64,000 nucleotides of DNA from Raphanus sativus (lineage: Eukaryota; Streptophyta; Magnoliopsida; Brassicales; Brassicaceae). Shown one piece after another: positions 37,147-48,928 of this stretch; position 1 is the first letter of the stretch, and every line of letters starts with the position of its first letter. The translations under genes were made by a program, and so were the position numbers. The notes under the pieces are model-generated. The model saw only the letters and a program-made list of their open reading frames with translations, ran no database searches and was not told the DNA's origin. Where the stretch lies: the NCBI RefSeq assembly GCF_000801105.2, contig NC_079514.1, positions 19,570,293 to 19,634,292 on the forward strand, given 5' to 3'.

Positions 37147-38146
37147 GTTCGGGCTTATTATATTTTACTTGGCCTTTGTAAGAAGAATATACCAACATAT
37201 TATGACCCAAATTAAATATACGAATATGAAGGGTTTCTATTCGTGATTTCAAACATTGAAAGGAGCAAAGTTGTTTTATATACAACTCTTCTTTAATACT
37301 TTTCCTATTAACTGTACCATCTCTTTTCTTCTCTTCCCTTTTGGTCTCTCTGAATCTCTATTTTGTAAGTTCTTTTTTTCAACATTTTTGTTGCATAGTA
37401 TACATAGTTCTGTTTCATAGGTTAAGATATTATTACTAAATGTAATGGTAGAATAGATCTGTCGGATTTTAGATTCTCTAACTAGGTATATATTTTTAGT
37501 TATTAAATAATTTTGTATATTAAAAATTCATCTGTGAATGTTGTTTAGATATTATTGCTTCCGTTTTATTAACCCAGGTTTCTTAAAACCGGTTAACATG
37601 TAGAAACAGGTGAACATGGCAGAAAACAGAGACTTCAAAGGAAAACGTTCGGGCTTATTATATTTTACTTGGCCTTTGTAAGAAGAATATACCAACATAT
37701 TATTACCCAAATTAAATATACGAATATGAAGGGTTTCTATTCGTGATTTCAAACATTGAAAGGAGCAAAGTTGTTTTATATACAACTCTTCTTTAATACT
37801 TTTCCTATTAACTGTACCATTTCTTTTCTTCTCTTCCCTTTTGGTCTCTCTGAATCTCTATTTTGTAAGTTCTTTTTTTCAACATTTTTGTTGCATAGTA
37901 TACATAGTTCTGTTTCATAGGTTAAGATCTTATTACTAAATGTAATGGTAGAATAGATCTGTCGGATTTTAGATTCTCTAACTAGGTATATATTTTTAGT
38001 TATTAAATAATTTTGTATATTAAAAATTCATCTGTGAATGTTGTTTAGATATTAATGCTTCCGTTTTATTAACCCAGGTTTCTTAAAACCGGTTAACATG
38101 TAGAAACAGGTGAACATGGCAGAAAACAGAGACTTCAAAGGAAAAC
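37147..38146. repeat. 500-bp tandem duplication
   Basis: The segment starting GTTCGGGCTTATTATA (37147) repeats at 37647 with an offset of exactly 500 bp and only a few base changes. Each unit ends with the start of a coding region (ATGGCAGAAAACAGAG...). Only the second unit continues into the full frame. Confidence 0.92.
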
Positions 38147-38466
38147 GTCCGGCTGAGATTGATTACGGTTCATCTCCCAAAGATGCTTTTAAAAAGGGAA
38201 GCAGGGAAACCAAGGCGCATTATAGGAAGAAGCTTGCTATCTACAAGGCACAAACGAGTGCTATTGTTGCAAAGCATGAAGAGGCCGTCGAGGTGAACCG
38301 TATTGGAGCCAAACTGGAGCTACTTGACCATCTTAATGAGGCCTCTTCCCTGATGTCTGAGAAAGTTAAACTTCAAGCGGATCTTAGGGTTGCAAAGAGG
38401 AAGATGTCCAATCTTAAGGTACCTAACATCGATTGGTTTAAGCTAGGTCAACCTGATATGTTTTAG
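38116..38466 (+). CDS. 116-residue basic helical protein inside the Helitron, function unknown
   Basis: The frame starts MAENRDFKGKRPAEIDYGSS and ends GQPDMF. It is Lys-rich and strongly helical in its middle (heptad-like KLELLDHLNEASSLMSEKV), suggesting a coiled coil. I do not recognise the family. A putative acceptor (CAG|GTGAACATGG) lies just before the start, and 5'UTR-like sequence upstream is duplicated (37147-38146). It lies between the helicase and the 3' terminus of the Helitron, so it is either a captured host gene or an accessory gene. The frame is intact while the neighbouring helicase is broken. The preceding in-frame ATG at 38110 would add two residues. Confidence 0.5.
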   Translation: MAENRDFKGKRPAEIDYGSSPKDAFKKGSRETKAHYRKKLAIYKAQTSAIVAKHEEAVEVNRIGAKLELLDHLNEASSLMSEKVKLQADLRVAKRKMSNLKVPNIDWFKLGQPDMF

Positions 38467-39134
38467 TGACTCCTTGGCTTCTAAATCCGTCAGACTTGTT
38501 TTATAATTATGCTTATATTTATTCCGTTTCATGTTCAGACTTATGTTCTGGTTTTTTACAACCGGTTTAAAATTTAATCTATGATATTAATTAGTGTTAT
38601 TTGCTTCTTTGTTTGCATGTACATGTTGGATTTTATTTTTGTCTGAAGGCATAGTTAGATACCTTGGTGGTTCTATCGGGATTTTGAATTTGTAATTTGC
38701 ATGGTTTAGGGTTTATATGGTTTTGTTATATAACTAATCGTAGTTGTTGATTGAATTTAAAGTCCGACCGAAAGAAATCCCAATTTTATATTTTGCATTT
38801 TTGTATTTATGTTTCCAAAGTTCATTTATGTGGTTGGCAATTAAAATATTATATAATACAAATAGACAAACTAAAGTTGTTTACTTTACCCATGTTTGTA
38901 ATGATGATCCATTTGAAACTTTTCGGTCTTATTTGTTGAGATGAGCGAAAAATATTATAAAATGCTATCATTATCTAAAACAACATTTCTACTGTATAAC
39001 ATCAATAGATTAGACATGAATTTTAAAACTGTGGATGAAAATGACAAATATATATATAACACACGAAATGACAATATATATAAACACGAAAACAAAAGTC
39101 CAATATACAATGAAAATTTGGAAAGAAGGATAAC

Positions 39135-39165
39135 CCGCGCTTTGAAAGTTCGGATCAAAATCTAG
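39135..39165 (+). mobile_element. Helitron 3' terminus
   Basis: An imperfect hairpin (CCGCGCTTTGAAAGTTCGG) is followed by ATCAAAATCTAG, with CTAG at 39162-39165 and a T next. It matches the ends at 17787-17817 and 24016-24046 except for two changes in one arm. It closes the RPA/RepHel element on the right. Confidence 0.8.
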
Positions 39166-39385
39166 TTACCTTTTAATACAAACAACGTTGCTTAATTAAG
39201 CAGAGGAAGAGATGACGCTTAATGGGACATGCGTCATACCTTGGTCTCTCCGCCTCTCTCTCATCTCTATCTCTCTCCCTACTTCGTTAAATCAGACGGT
39301 TTCGAGTCAAAAACGTCGTATTGTTCTCCCCTCGTCTGATGAATCAGTTGGCAATTCTGCTCTCGTTGTTCACCTCTCTTCGACG

Positions 39386-39742
39386 ATGGAGACCATCTCG
39401 TCTTCGCTCGTGTATCTAGTGGCAGGTGAGTCTTCTTCTTCTTCTTCCAGATTGATTCTCAATCACTCAATTATATTTGATTGATTGAATTTAGTTTTTG
39501 ATTGATTTAAAATCTAGGATGGTACTGATTGTGTGAGTTTTCATCGTATCTTGTATAGCTGATGGATTTTTAAGGTTTCAGTGTACTGAATTATGTATTT
39601 TTAAGTTTTGTTTTGTTCAGAGTCAGGTGAGTTTAAGGCAGAGAGTATGTGGACTCCGTATTTGGCCAAGTGGCAGATGATGTCAGCCATTGATATCTTT
39701 CCCAAACACTCGCAGTCTGTGACATCGTCATGGTCGTTATGA
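39386..39742 (+). CDS. Small two-exon ORF, 53 residues, unknown
   Basis: Exon 1 (39386-39425, METISSSLVYLVA) ends at GGCAG|GTGAGT and exon 2 (39621-39742) starts after TTTTGTTCAG. They join in frame to give SMWTPYLAKWQMM and end WSL-stop at 39740-39742. A CT-rich leader (39235-39300) resembles a plant 5'UTR. The stop codon runs directly into a GAA microsatellite. I do not recognise the product; it may be a truncated gene whose 3' part was lost or displaced by repeat growth. Confidence 0.4.
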
Positions 39743-39890
39743 AGAAGAAGAAGAAGAAGAAGAAGAAGAAGAAGAAGAAGAAGAAGAAGAAGAAGAAGAA
39801 GAAGAAGAAGAAGAAGAAGAAGAAGAAGAAGAAGAAGAAGAAGAAGAAGAAGAAGAAGAAGAAGAAGAAGAAGAAGAAGAAGAAGAAGAA
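39741..39890 (+). repeat. (GAA)n microsatellite, about 50 units
   Basis: An uninterrupted GAA/AAG tract of about 150 bp. The poly-Leu frame on the minus strand is an effect of the repeat. Confidence 0.97.
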
Positions 39891-40153
39891 AGTATGATGA
39901 TGGACATAGAAACAAAGAGAGTGGAAGCAATTTAAGAAAATGCGTGATAAGAGGAAAGAGATATGTGGTTTTTGCTGTTCTTGGTCTAGTTCATGGGTTT
40001 AAAATGCACTAAATAGCATATGTTGTGACATGGTGATTGACAATGTTTGTAAATGCAACATAATCTTAGCAACAAGGGTTCTGTTGAACCACAATGGAGA
40101 TCCGGTGGCTCAGGCCTTGGTGGCAAGGGTGGTCGGATGAATTTCTCTTCTCG

Positions 40154-40390
40154 TCATCCATCACATGGTAAACACCAGTCATCCAAGCATTGTATATAGA
40201 CAGGGCTCTTTTTGGTCTTCCCATGAGAACATGGTTTCTTCTTTTTCTTTATATAGACTTGAACACTTGGTGATGGAATTGAAACATTTTCTATAATGGA
40301 CTGTATCAGATTTTGAGACACTATTAGAGTACACAGAAGAGAAAAGATCAACTTGTAGAATTTTTTTACATCTAAACACAACAAACAATT
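40154..40390 (-). CDS. Possible small secreted peptide, unknown
   Basis: A minus-strand frame has a hydrophobic leader (KLIFSLLCTLIVSQ) after a Lys-rich start and a C-terminus with KPCSHGK and CLDDWCLPCDG before the stop. The layout of a signal peptide followed by a Cys-containing tail fits small secreted peptides, but no family is recognised. The start ATG nearest the leader is at about 40388-40393, and longer frames are possible. Confidence is low. Confidence 0.25.
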   Translation of the reverse strand, partial: NCLLCLDVKKFYKLIFSLLCTLIVSQNLIQSIIENVSIPSPSVQVYIKKKKKPCSHGKTKKSPVYIQCLDDWCLPCDG

Positions 40391-40499
40391 TTTAAGCATC
40401 CTAGAATAAGAGACTTGCAATGGAGGAGAAAAATATCAAGTTTCTTAGCTAAGTCTCTTACCAAAATTAACTCCTTAAATACTATTATAATATAATTAA

Positions 40500-42440
40500 G
40501 CAATCCATTATGGGTTGTTAGGATAATGATGCTCTAATGCTTGTAGACGGTTGGTAGATGGTATCATACAAAAACAAAACAAAACTAAACTTCATTTGAA
40601 TATTTAAAAAAGATTTAAATTAATATACATAAATTATAAATGTCTACTTTATTAATATATTTGAAATTTCTAACTAATATTCACTAATATCCTATCTATC
40701 TATTATAAGAACATTTTGAATTTTATTTTACAATCATGTGAAATATTACAATTTATGCCACTTTTTAAAAATAAATTTTGATTAATGGCAATTTTATCAT
40801 TTAACAACCCCATAGAAACTACATGTTTCGTCCAACCACACTAACTATTTAGTCTAAAATAATTCATAACCAATATCACTGTTACTAACCTAACGATCGC
40901 TAATTATCTAAATTGGTCAACATCATGTGCCTATATTCAACATGAGTCTCGTATGTTATTTCTACCGGATTAACCATTTCATATTTGTTTCCTCTACGAA
41001 GTTATATCCACCATATCAAGGACCAAAAATTTAACCAAATTTATTTCCCTTTAATTCGTGAATAGAAATTTAAGTATATGATAAAATCAAAGGAAAGTTT
41101 CCAATAAGGAAAATCTCACATATTGTCCCCTTAGAATAATTTTACAGATTATTTTCCACATAGAACTAATATTAATGTTAATCCAAATAAGTCCCTCTAA
41201 TTATACAGTTACAAAAATGCTGCTTTTTAATCTTATTTAATTCTTATCATCGTCTTCTTCCTCTCCTGTAATCATTTTCTTGAATAATGTGTTATATCAT
41301 AATTATTGTGAAATGGAACAAATCATCTCAATCAAAACACATGAGCTTCAGAGGAAGCAACATTGACGTTTAAAGATTGAGTATGGTAATTTTTACAAGA
41401 GCAGTGGAAGTGGAACAAATTTATGAACATGTACATCGTCCAAGATGATTAACTTCACTATTTACGTAAGTGTACATATGAAGAAATACACAAAAACACG
41501 TAGATGATATAAAACAAAGCTTTCCTAAGAGGGCATCTATGATTTAAACAAGACACATCATGAGCCAACAAGATCTTCTTAAACGAATAAAAAAAGAAAT
41601 AAATAAATCACGTGACTAAAACATAAAGATGAAGTCTCCAAAGAGTGAAATCATGAAGAGGACTATTCTTCCTAGAAGTATACATCATTAGTTTGGTGAA
41701 GTTATAAGACCAAGTAGATATATTATAAGAAGGAAAGTAAAATCATGGTTCATGACTGCGAAAGAAAAAAAGGTTGAGAAAGAGGAAGAAGATTATCTAT
41801 TTTTACAAAAAAAGATTTAAAAAGAAAATAAAAATACTTGGATGATTTAGAGAATATTTTCTAACTTTTTAGCTATATTTTTGGATATTATTTACAAATT
41901 TGGCAGAACTCATATCATACTATTATTTGAGAACACACATAACTGAAAACGTTATAATTTTATTGGTTCACTAATTCCTAATGCTGATTAGAATAATTTA
42001 CAATGCTGATGTGTTTCTTTTATCATAAACCATGGACTTAATGAAAACGTTATAATCTCATTGGCTCACGCTCTCGCTAAACCATCGCTAATCCTTTTTC
42101 AATTACGTTTTGAACCATCGCTAATTCTTTTCTAATTACGCTTTGATTATCTTCTTTAAACCGTTATTGGTCACACCATCTACAACCGAGATTTTAGATC
42201 TTTCTCGGTTTCGCTTTAGTGTTGGTTTGTATATTCTCTAATCTCGGTTATAATCTTCCATCACGGTTATTGCGTTCTAATGCAATCTAATGGCATAGTA
42301 TTATTTTAAACCGTACTGTAAATGGAAATGATGCATGTTATATTCGATTTTACAATTGATGCATTGTTCTATTTTTTAATCACATATTATATTATGCAGT
42401 TCCAATTTCTATATTGCATGTTTTTTTATTTTTGCATTGT
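40500..42440. other. AT-rich non-coding DNA
   Basis: No gene is seen. Weakly repeated phrases (GAACCATCGCTAATTCTTTT, 42050-42130; AAAACGTTATAAT) suggest old repeats. TCTATCTATTATAAGAACA near 40695 vaguely resembles a Helitron 5' end. Confidence 0.4.
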
Positions 42441-42446
42441 GTACAG

Positions 42447-43835
42447 AATGATCTTGTACATAAACATAGACATCTTCTAAACGAAGGTCAAGCGTTATCA
42501 ATAAACGCATTCAGTCTGAAAGAATACGGTGGTGAGTTCAGGACCATTTCATTTCCTTACAATCTGGCTATCATAAGGACAACTAGGACGAAAGCGTTGA
42601 CAGATTTTCCTGATGATGTACCGGAAAAGTATTTCATTGACTTCAGTGACATATTAGATGAAAAATATGAAAGAAACCTATTGATAGGTAACATTTGTTA
42701 TTATTTCACGAACGCATAAATTTATAGCTTGACTAATCATTCATGTTTGTAACATATAGATGTCATTGGCCAAATTATTGAAGTTGGTAACGTTGAAGAA
42801 GTGAAGACAAAAGGTACAAATAATTCTTCCACACTCCAACTGATTTTGGGCAATAGAAAGTAAGTAGTTTCTAAATTCATTTATTCTAATAGATGATCTA
42901 TTATCTTATAGAAAATTATTTCCAGTGAGGTCACACTAAAGTGTACTCTATGGGGTGAACATGCAAAACGAACATTTACTCATACCACCAAGAAGATGGA
43001 TTCGGTAGTGGTATGTGTCATGCGTTTTATGTCAGTGAAATCCTACAAAGGTATTAACTATTTTTATATTTAAATTTAGAATCAAACTCTATAATTGTAC
43101 TTTGGTATGCTCTCACTTTTATTTTATATATTTAATAAAAATGTTTAATTTCTTATCGGTCTTTTATAGGCGAGATAAGCATCTCTAATGCTTTCAGTGC
43201 CATGAAGATATTGTTTGATCCTACTACTGAACATGCGGATAATTTAATAAATAGGTATCATAACATTTAATGAATGATCATTTTATAATAGTTTCATACG
43301 AGGAAGACTTTTTTATTGAGCAATAAGCATAAATTAATATCAGTGGCTTTGTTATGATTTTAACAATATAGTTTGCCAAGTAATCGTCAAATGATTACAC
43401 AATGTGCTTTCAACCAGATATCATATGGTAATTCTGTGGATGTCCGAAATGAGTTTTTCGAGAAATCCTCAGAAGACTTTAACTGGTATTATAGACTTCT
43501 CATCAGTAAGTTTATTGAATAATGTGTTTTTCTTTGTCTACTAATTATCTGTCTTATTTTTCTGCATAATCATAACAAACAATATATCTTACATGTAGTT
43601 TGCAAAAGCTGTTTGTTGTGTTCCCATCAAAGGGTTTGATTCTTTGAAAAACTGGTATTATTGGGCATGCAAAAGCTGCAATCTCAAAGTTCAGGAATAT
43701 AGTGATTTTTCGGACGATGATGAGAGTCAGCCTAAGCCTAAGTACAATTGTAAGATGTGTGGGGATTTTAACCTGGTTATCCCGATGATGGGAGTCAACC
43801 TAAGTACAGTTGTTGATTATCGAATTCCCAAATAA
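42447..43835 (+). pseudogene. RPA1-like gene fragment (third copy)
   Basis: Six or seven exons (42447-42687, 42760-42859, 42926-43050, 43170-43254, 43372-43505 and about 43599-43835) encode DVIGQIIEVGNVEE, TLKCTLWGEHAK and a C-terminal zinc-ribbon piece WYYWACKSCN...CKMCGDF before the stop. The exon for the N-terminal OB fold is missing and the junction into the last exon is not in a clean phase. The protein is more divergent than the other two copies here. It may be part of another Helitron, but I found no Helitron ends around it. Confidence 0.65.
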
Positions 43836-44265
43836 ACAGATCATTCAAACTTTCTGATCCTCGATTAGTTTATACACAAATACAAAATCTTCTATCTAAT
43901 GCGACTCTAGTAAATCAGAATCCCTGTGAATAATTCGTCTGTGGTGGATTCTATACATTGGTCTTAAGACGATTTGAGATACATACCCTGTAAAACAGAA
44001 CCAATAGCTCAATGATTCAGCATCCCAGCGAGGAAACCGAGGTAGCAATTCGATGATAGCGAGGAAGAACAAGGAGGAATGGAGAGAATTAACTAGAGTA
44101 GCAGACTCGAAGAAGACGACGAAGACGACTGGAGTATTCTTATTTTGGATCTAAATAATCGGCCAGGGACACCTTCGACATTAACCACACTAGGAGAGAG
44201 TATCATATTAGACATGAGTACGCCATAATTCGTAAGAGTATGCCAGAATAAGAGCATTTGGGTTT

Positions 44266-44590
44266 TCACTCAATCCTCAAAGGTGTGTTACATCTGAAGT
44301 ATTTTCCTTTTAGGACTCTGGCGACTAAAGAATCTGGGTATTGTACCAAGCACCATAACTGTTTGTCATGTAGGGCTAGGTTGAACTCATGGATCATCAT
44401 GAATCCAATTTCTCCCTCCTTTCTCAATTTGCATAGATTTTTCCATTTTATCCAATGTATACTCCTTTTGAGAAGCAACAATACTTTTTTAGATGCTATG
44501 GAACATTCATATCCATTGTTTAAAGTAAAGAAAATATATTCAAATTCAACAGCTAATAACCCTTGTAAATAACATCGACATGTTAGTATC
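44266..44590 (-). mobile_element. LINE ORF2 fragment
   Basis: A minus-strand frame reads RSIHWIKWKNLCKLRKEGEI, then FNLALHDKQLWCLV and DSLVARVLKGKYF. This is the region just after the reverse transcriptase in plant LINEs. Both ends are missing. Confidence 0.7.
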
Positions 44591-44593
44591 ATA

Positions 44594-45243
44594 TGTTTTT
44601 TAACGATGGCACTAAAGTAGATTGCTTATGCTATTAAGCAGATAGCTTATCCTATTAAGCACAAAAACAAAAGAAAACAAATTAAAGATAAGGAAATAAA
44701 ATCCTCCCAAAGGCCATCTCATCACTTTTCTTCTTTCTAATTTTTTTTTCTTTTAACGCTTAATTTGGTCTTTAATCTGTTATCTCCCCTAGAAAAAAAT
44801 CAGATATTTATTTTATTTTTGAAAAAAATACCGAATTCAGTTTTGTCTAGCAGTCAAATCTAATCCGCATCAGATTTCTTCTTTTTTCTCTCCGCAACCT
44901 GATCTGAAGCTTTGTCAGAGTATCTACGACGACGAAGTTGGTCAATAGATTAATGTTTTAGTTTGATTTAAAATATTTAGCTCAATCAATTAGATTACTT
45001 TGTGAATTTCGCCGAATCGATTTAGGTCAACCACCGATTGGGACGTTGATTTGAAATTCGATCTGGGTAAATTATATATTGGATTAAAAGCTTCTACAGA
45101 GGTAGGGAAACACAATTGAAGAGCTGAGTCAACTTGGGTTTCCTCGAGATTGGAGTCTTAATCTTATCATATTTTGGGAAGGGGGTTTGATTTGAGGTGG
45201 ATTATGGCGAAATAGATTGCAGAAAGAAGGTTATGTTTGATCA
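44594..45243. promoter_or_regulatory. Former promoter and 5'UTR of the kinase pseudogene
   Basis: A CT-rich tract (44860-44900) and leader-like sequence precede the kinase start. No specific element can be named. Confidence 0.35.
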
Positions 45244-45602
45244 ATGGATCATGTGGTTGGTGGTAAGTATAAACTGGGACGTAAACTTGGAAGTGGATCA
45301 TTTGGTGAACTTTTTCTAGGTATTCAAACTTTCTTCTTTCTTTGTGTGTTATTTCAGGTTTCTTGTTTAGTAACAATTCTTATCGTCTTTGTTTTGTTTT
45401 GGTTACAGTTGTGAATGTGCAAACTAGAGAAGAAGTTGCCGTGAAACTTGTAAGTCACAACGTTGACCAATTTGCTTGCATGATTCAGATTTTGTTTATG
45501 AATTCTTCTATTCATGTATATGGTATTGTTGTTGCTGGAACCTGCCCGGGCTAGGCATCCTCAACTTCATTATGAGTAAAAACTCTATATGCTTCTTCAA
45601 GG

Positions 45603-47115
45603 TGATACGTGCTCAAATTACCCTAGAGCAACTTTACTCTCATCAAAAGAGGTTCAATTGCAGTACTTAAGGATCGAATCCACAGAGACTCTTGGATTAT
45701 ACAATAGATGTTATAGTCTTCGAAATAAAGCTAGATTGAATAGTTTTAAATCAGTAACTTAAATGAATGCTGGTTCGGACAGGAAAATCGATCGATATGC
45801 TTTTCAGATAATCGATCGATGACTCTAATGTCGTATCGATCGATTCTCTTTCCAGTAAGCATTACCGAGCAGGTTTGATAGGTTCTCAGATTAACTAAGG
45901 CAACTTTCGTCTTTACCTAATTAATTAGATCAGTCTAGTTTATTTTCAGGCAATTTACCATGCTGTCGTTTGCGTAAATTAAACCTAAGATCTAAGTCAA
46001 GGGTGATCAATCCTTTACTTAGCATTAAGCACAACTAGAATGAAAGAACTATTAAAACACCCTAACAGTCATATTATGATCAGCAGTACATAGATCAACC
46101 TTTGATTAACCTACATAGATCAACCTTAATCGATCGATGACTCTAATGTCGTATCGATCGATTCGATCTTTCCAGTAAGCATTACCGAGCAGGTTTGATA
46201 GGTTCTCAGATTAACTAGGGAAACTTTCGTCTTTACCTAATTAATTAGACCAGACTAGTTTATTTTCAGCCAATTTACCATGCTGTCGCTTGTGCAAATT
46301 AAACCTAAGATCTAAGTCAAGAGTGATCAATCATTTACTTAGCATTAAGCACAACTAGAATGAAAGAACTATTAAAACACCCTAACAGTCATATTATGAT
46401 CAGCAGTACATAGATCAACCTTTGATAAACCTAAATCTAACAGTAGAACGACTCAGACATATTAATAAGAAGCATGATCATGATGGTCTGAATAATACTT
46501 AAATAAAACTTAATGAAAATAGTAATAGAGTAAGAAAACAAAAGGAGTTCAAGATCTTCTCTGTTTATGCAGTTCAGATCTCTCTCTCCAAGGTAGAAAT
46601 CTTCTTCTCCAACTAACTCTCCAAGCTATTACTTCTCTTCTTAGTGACTCCTTGGTGACTTGCTTGTAGCCTCCTTGATTGCTTGCTTTTTTCTCTTCTT
46701 AGTGCCTCATTATTTAAATGGTGGAAAAACCCTAATAGTATGGCCTAACAGGCGGCCAAGGTGTATGGTGCAAATATGATAACTTTTGGTTAAAACTCGT
46801 AATTTTTGTAATCTTCATTAACCGCGAATAGCTCTGCATCGACCGATATGGCTAGTGCAAAATCGATCGATGCATGTGATACTCTATCGATCGATACTGA
46901 TGTTGATACGTCGTCGATGCTCTCTTTAGTAGTCAGCTCCGCGAGGCTGAAATGCAATATCTCCCAAAAAGGTTCCAAATTGCTCCATAATTATCACTTT
47001 ATTCCAATGGGTACCTAAACCTGAAATATCACCAAAAGAGCTATGAAATGCATATAAAACTTTTGAAAACATATAAAACTTATAGGTAAAATAGGGTAAA
47101 ATATATAGCATATCA
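45603..47115 (-). mobile_element. Athila-like solo LTR in a kinase exon
   Basis: The element starts TGATACGTGCTCAAATTACC and ends AGCATATCA on the plus strand, flanked by the target duplication CAAGG (45598-45602 and 47116-47120). It is 1513 bp with no internal coding region. Removing it with one CAAGG restores CTTCAAGGAGGAAGTAAG, the exon end and splice donor. It contains ATCGATCGAT motifs. Confidence 0.9.
45811..46434. repeat. Internal tandem duplication (about 318 bp) in the solo LTR
   Basis: The block starting ATCGATCGATGACTCTAATG at 45811 repeats at about 46129 with few changes, ending in GATCAACCTTTGAT(T/A)AACCTA. This explains why the LTR is longer than its relatives. Confidence 0.85.
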
Positions 47116-47186
47116 CAAGGAGGAAGTAAGTTTTCTCTTGATTTTTGATTCTTCTATTTTAACCCTTTCAGTTATCTTTGTGTTAA

Positions 47187-47282
<96 letters not shown>

Positions 47283-48928
47283 TAAAGACAGTTCTAAATT
47301 CTAATGCTTGCAGATCAGATGGTATGAATTATTCTTTTCCTTTTTTTGCTGGTATTTTGCAGCTATTACAATGGTTAACTTGTTTGTATGTTGATTTATT
47401 CAGTTAAATCGAGTCGAGTATATGCATGTTCGGAGATTTCTTCATCGTGATATTAAGCCAGATAACTTCTTGATGGGTCTTGGATGCAAAGAAAACCAGG
47501 TGAGTAGTTATGGTGTGCAATCTTTGTGTGTGTGTTAAAAATATATTACTATCCATTCTCTTATTCTTGTGTAGGTGTACATCATTAACACGGACTTGCG
47601 AAAAAAGTATATAGATCTTCAAACTCATAAGCACATTCCTTATAGGTAAATATTATGCTTCCTCTTGCTGAAAGAGGGGCTTGTTCCGGTTACATTTTGA
47701 AATGTTAAAGGAACATTGGTGATACATTATCTGTACGCCTTTTACATTGCTAATCAGAGAGTTACTTCTTAGGGAAAACAAGAATCTTACTGGAACAGCT
47801 CGATATGCAAGTGTTAGCACTCATCTTGGAATTGGTGAGTTTTGTTTGCTTTTTCTTTTAACATTCTATACTTCATTATATTGTCAACTTCTAAACTGAG
47901 GTTTTCTTACTCAGAGAAAAGTAGGAGGGACGATCTGGAATCTCTTGGCTATGTGCTTATGTATTTTCTTCAAGGAAGGTATATATATTCATCAGTACTT
48001 TACTCATTATAATAAATGTGCGTCCATTCGACACTCAGTTTATCGTGCTAGTCTGCCTTGGCAAGGCCTGCGTGCTGGTGCCGAAAAGCAGAAGTATGAC
48101 AATATCAGCGAAAAGAAAAGGCTTACACCCGTAGAGGTAAATGTTCATAACCACCTACCATATTGTATTGAGAAACCTGTATGGAATCTGCCAAGGATGT
48201 TGTCTTAGACGTAGCTGAAGACTCCTTTATGTATCAAGATGGTTGCATATTGATACAATCTACATGTCTACTGCCAGGTTCTCTGCAAATCCTTTCCACC
48301 TGAGTTCACGTGTACTTCCTCTATGTACGATTATTACAGTTTGAAGATAAACCGGATTATCCAGACCTAAAGAGGCTTTTCAGGGATCTCTTTATCTGAG
48401 AAGGTTGGAAATAGTCTCGATTTCCCTTCTCTAGGTGTTGCTTGTGCTCGAAGATTTGCACATTAAAAAACTAAGCTTATGTTATATATTCTCAGGATAT
48501 CAGTTTGACTATGTATTTGATAGGACTATCTTGGAGTATCCGCAATTCGGTTCCAGCTCCAGCTCCAGTTCCAAACCAAGAGTAAGTAACATCTATATTT
48601 GAACTTTTCCATCATTTCATATTCTCTAGAGCATATTGCCAAATCCTCTTTATTGTCTCTGTGTTCCAACAACAGTCAAGCCTTAGACCAGCTTTGAATC
48701 CCCAGTACCATCTGCCGAGAGACCGGAAAAGCCTTCAGGTAAGCCATCAACACTAGTCCAAGTTTCCTGATAGTTTTTCGTTTTAATTTCGCTTCTTTGT
48801 CTCATCAAACGTTTTCCCTATTTGGTTATTTTGCAATGCTAAAGAGCTGGCGCTAATCGAGTACTTTGTTGCCGCCTAGGAGCTTTTTAATCATTAACTT
48901 TATTTTGATGGATTTTCTTGTCTCAGTG

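Noticed and set aside
39601..39930. Minus-strand frame with a long poly-Leu tract
   Set aside because: It is the reverse of the GAA microsatellite.
45811..46434. Two nested LTR insertions
   Set aside because: There are no TG/CA ends or target duplications at the inner boundaries; it is a tandem duplication within one LTR.
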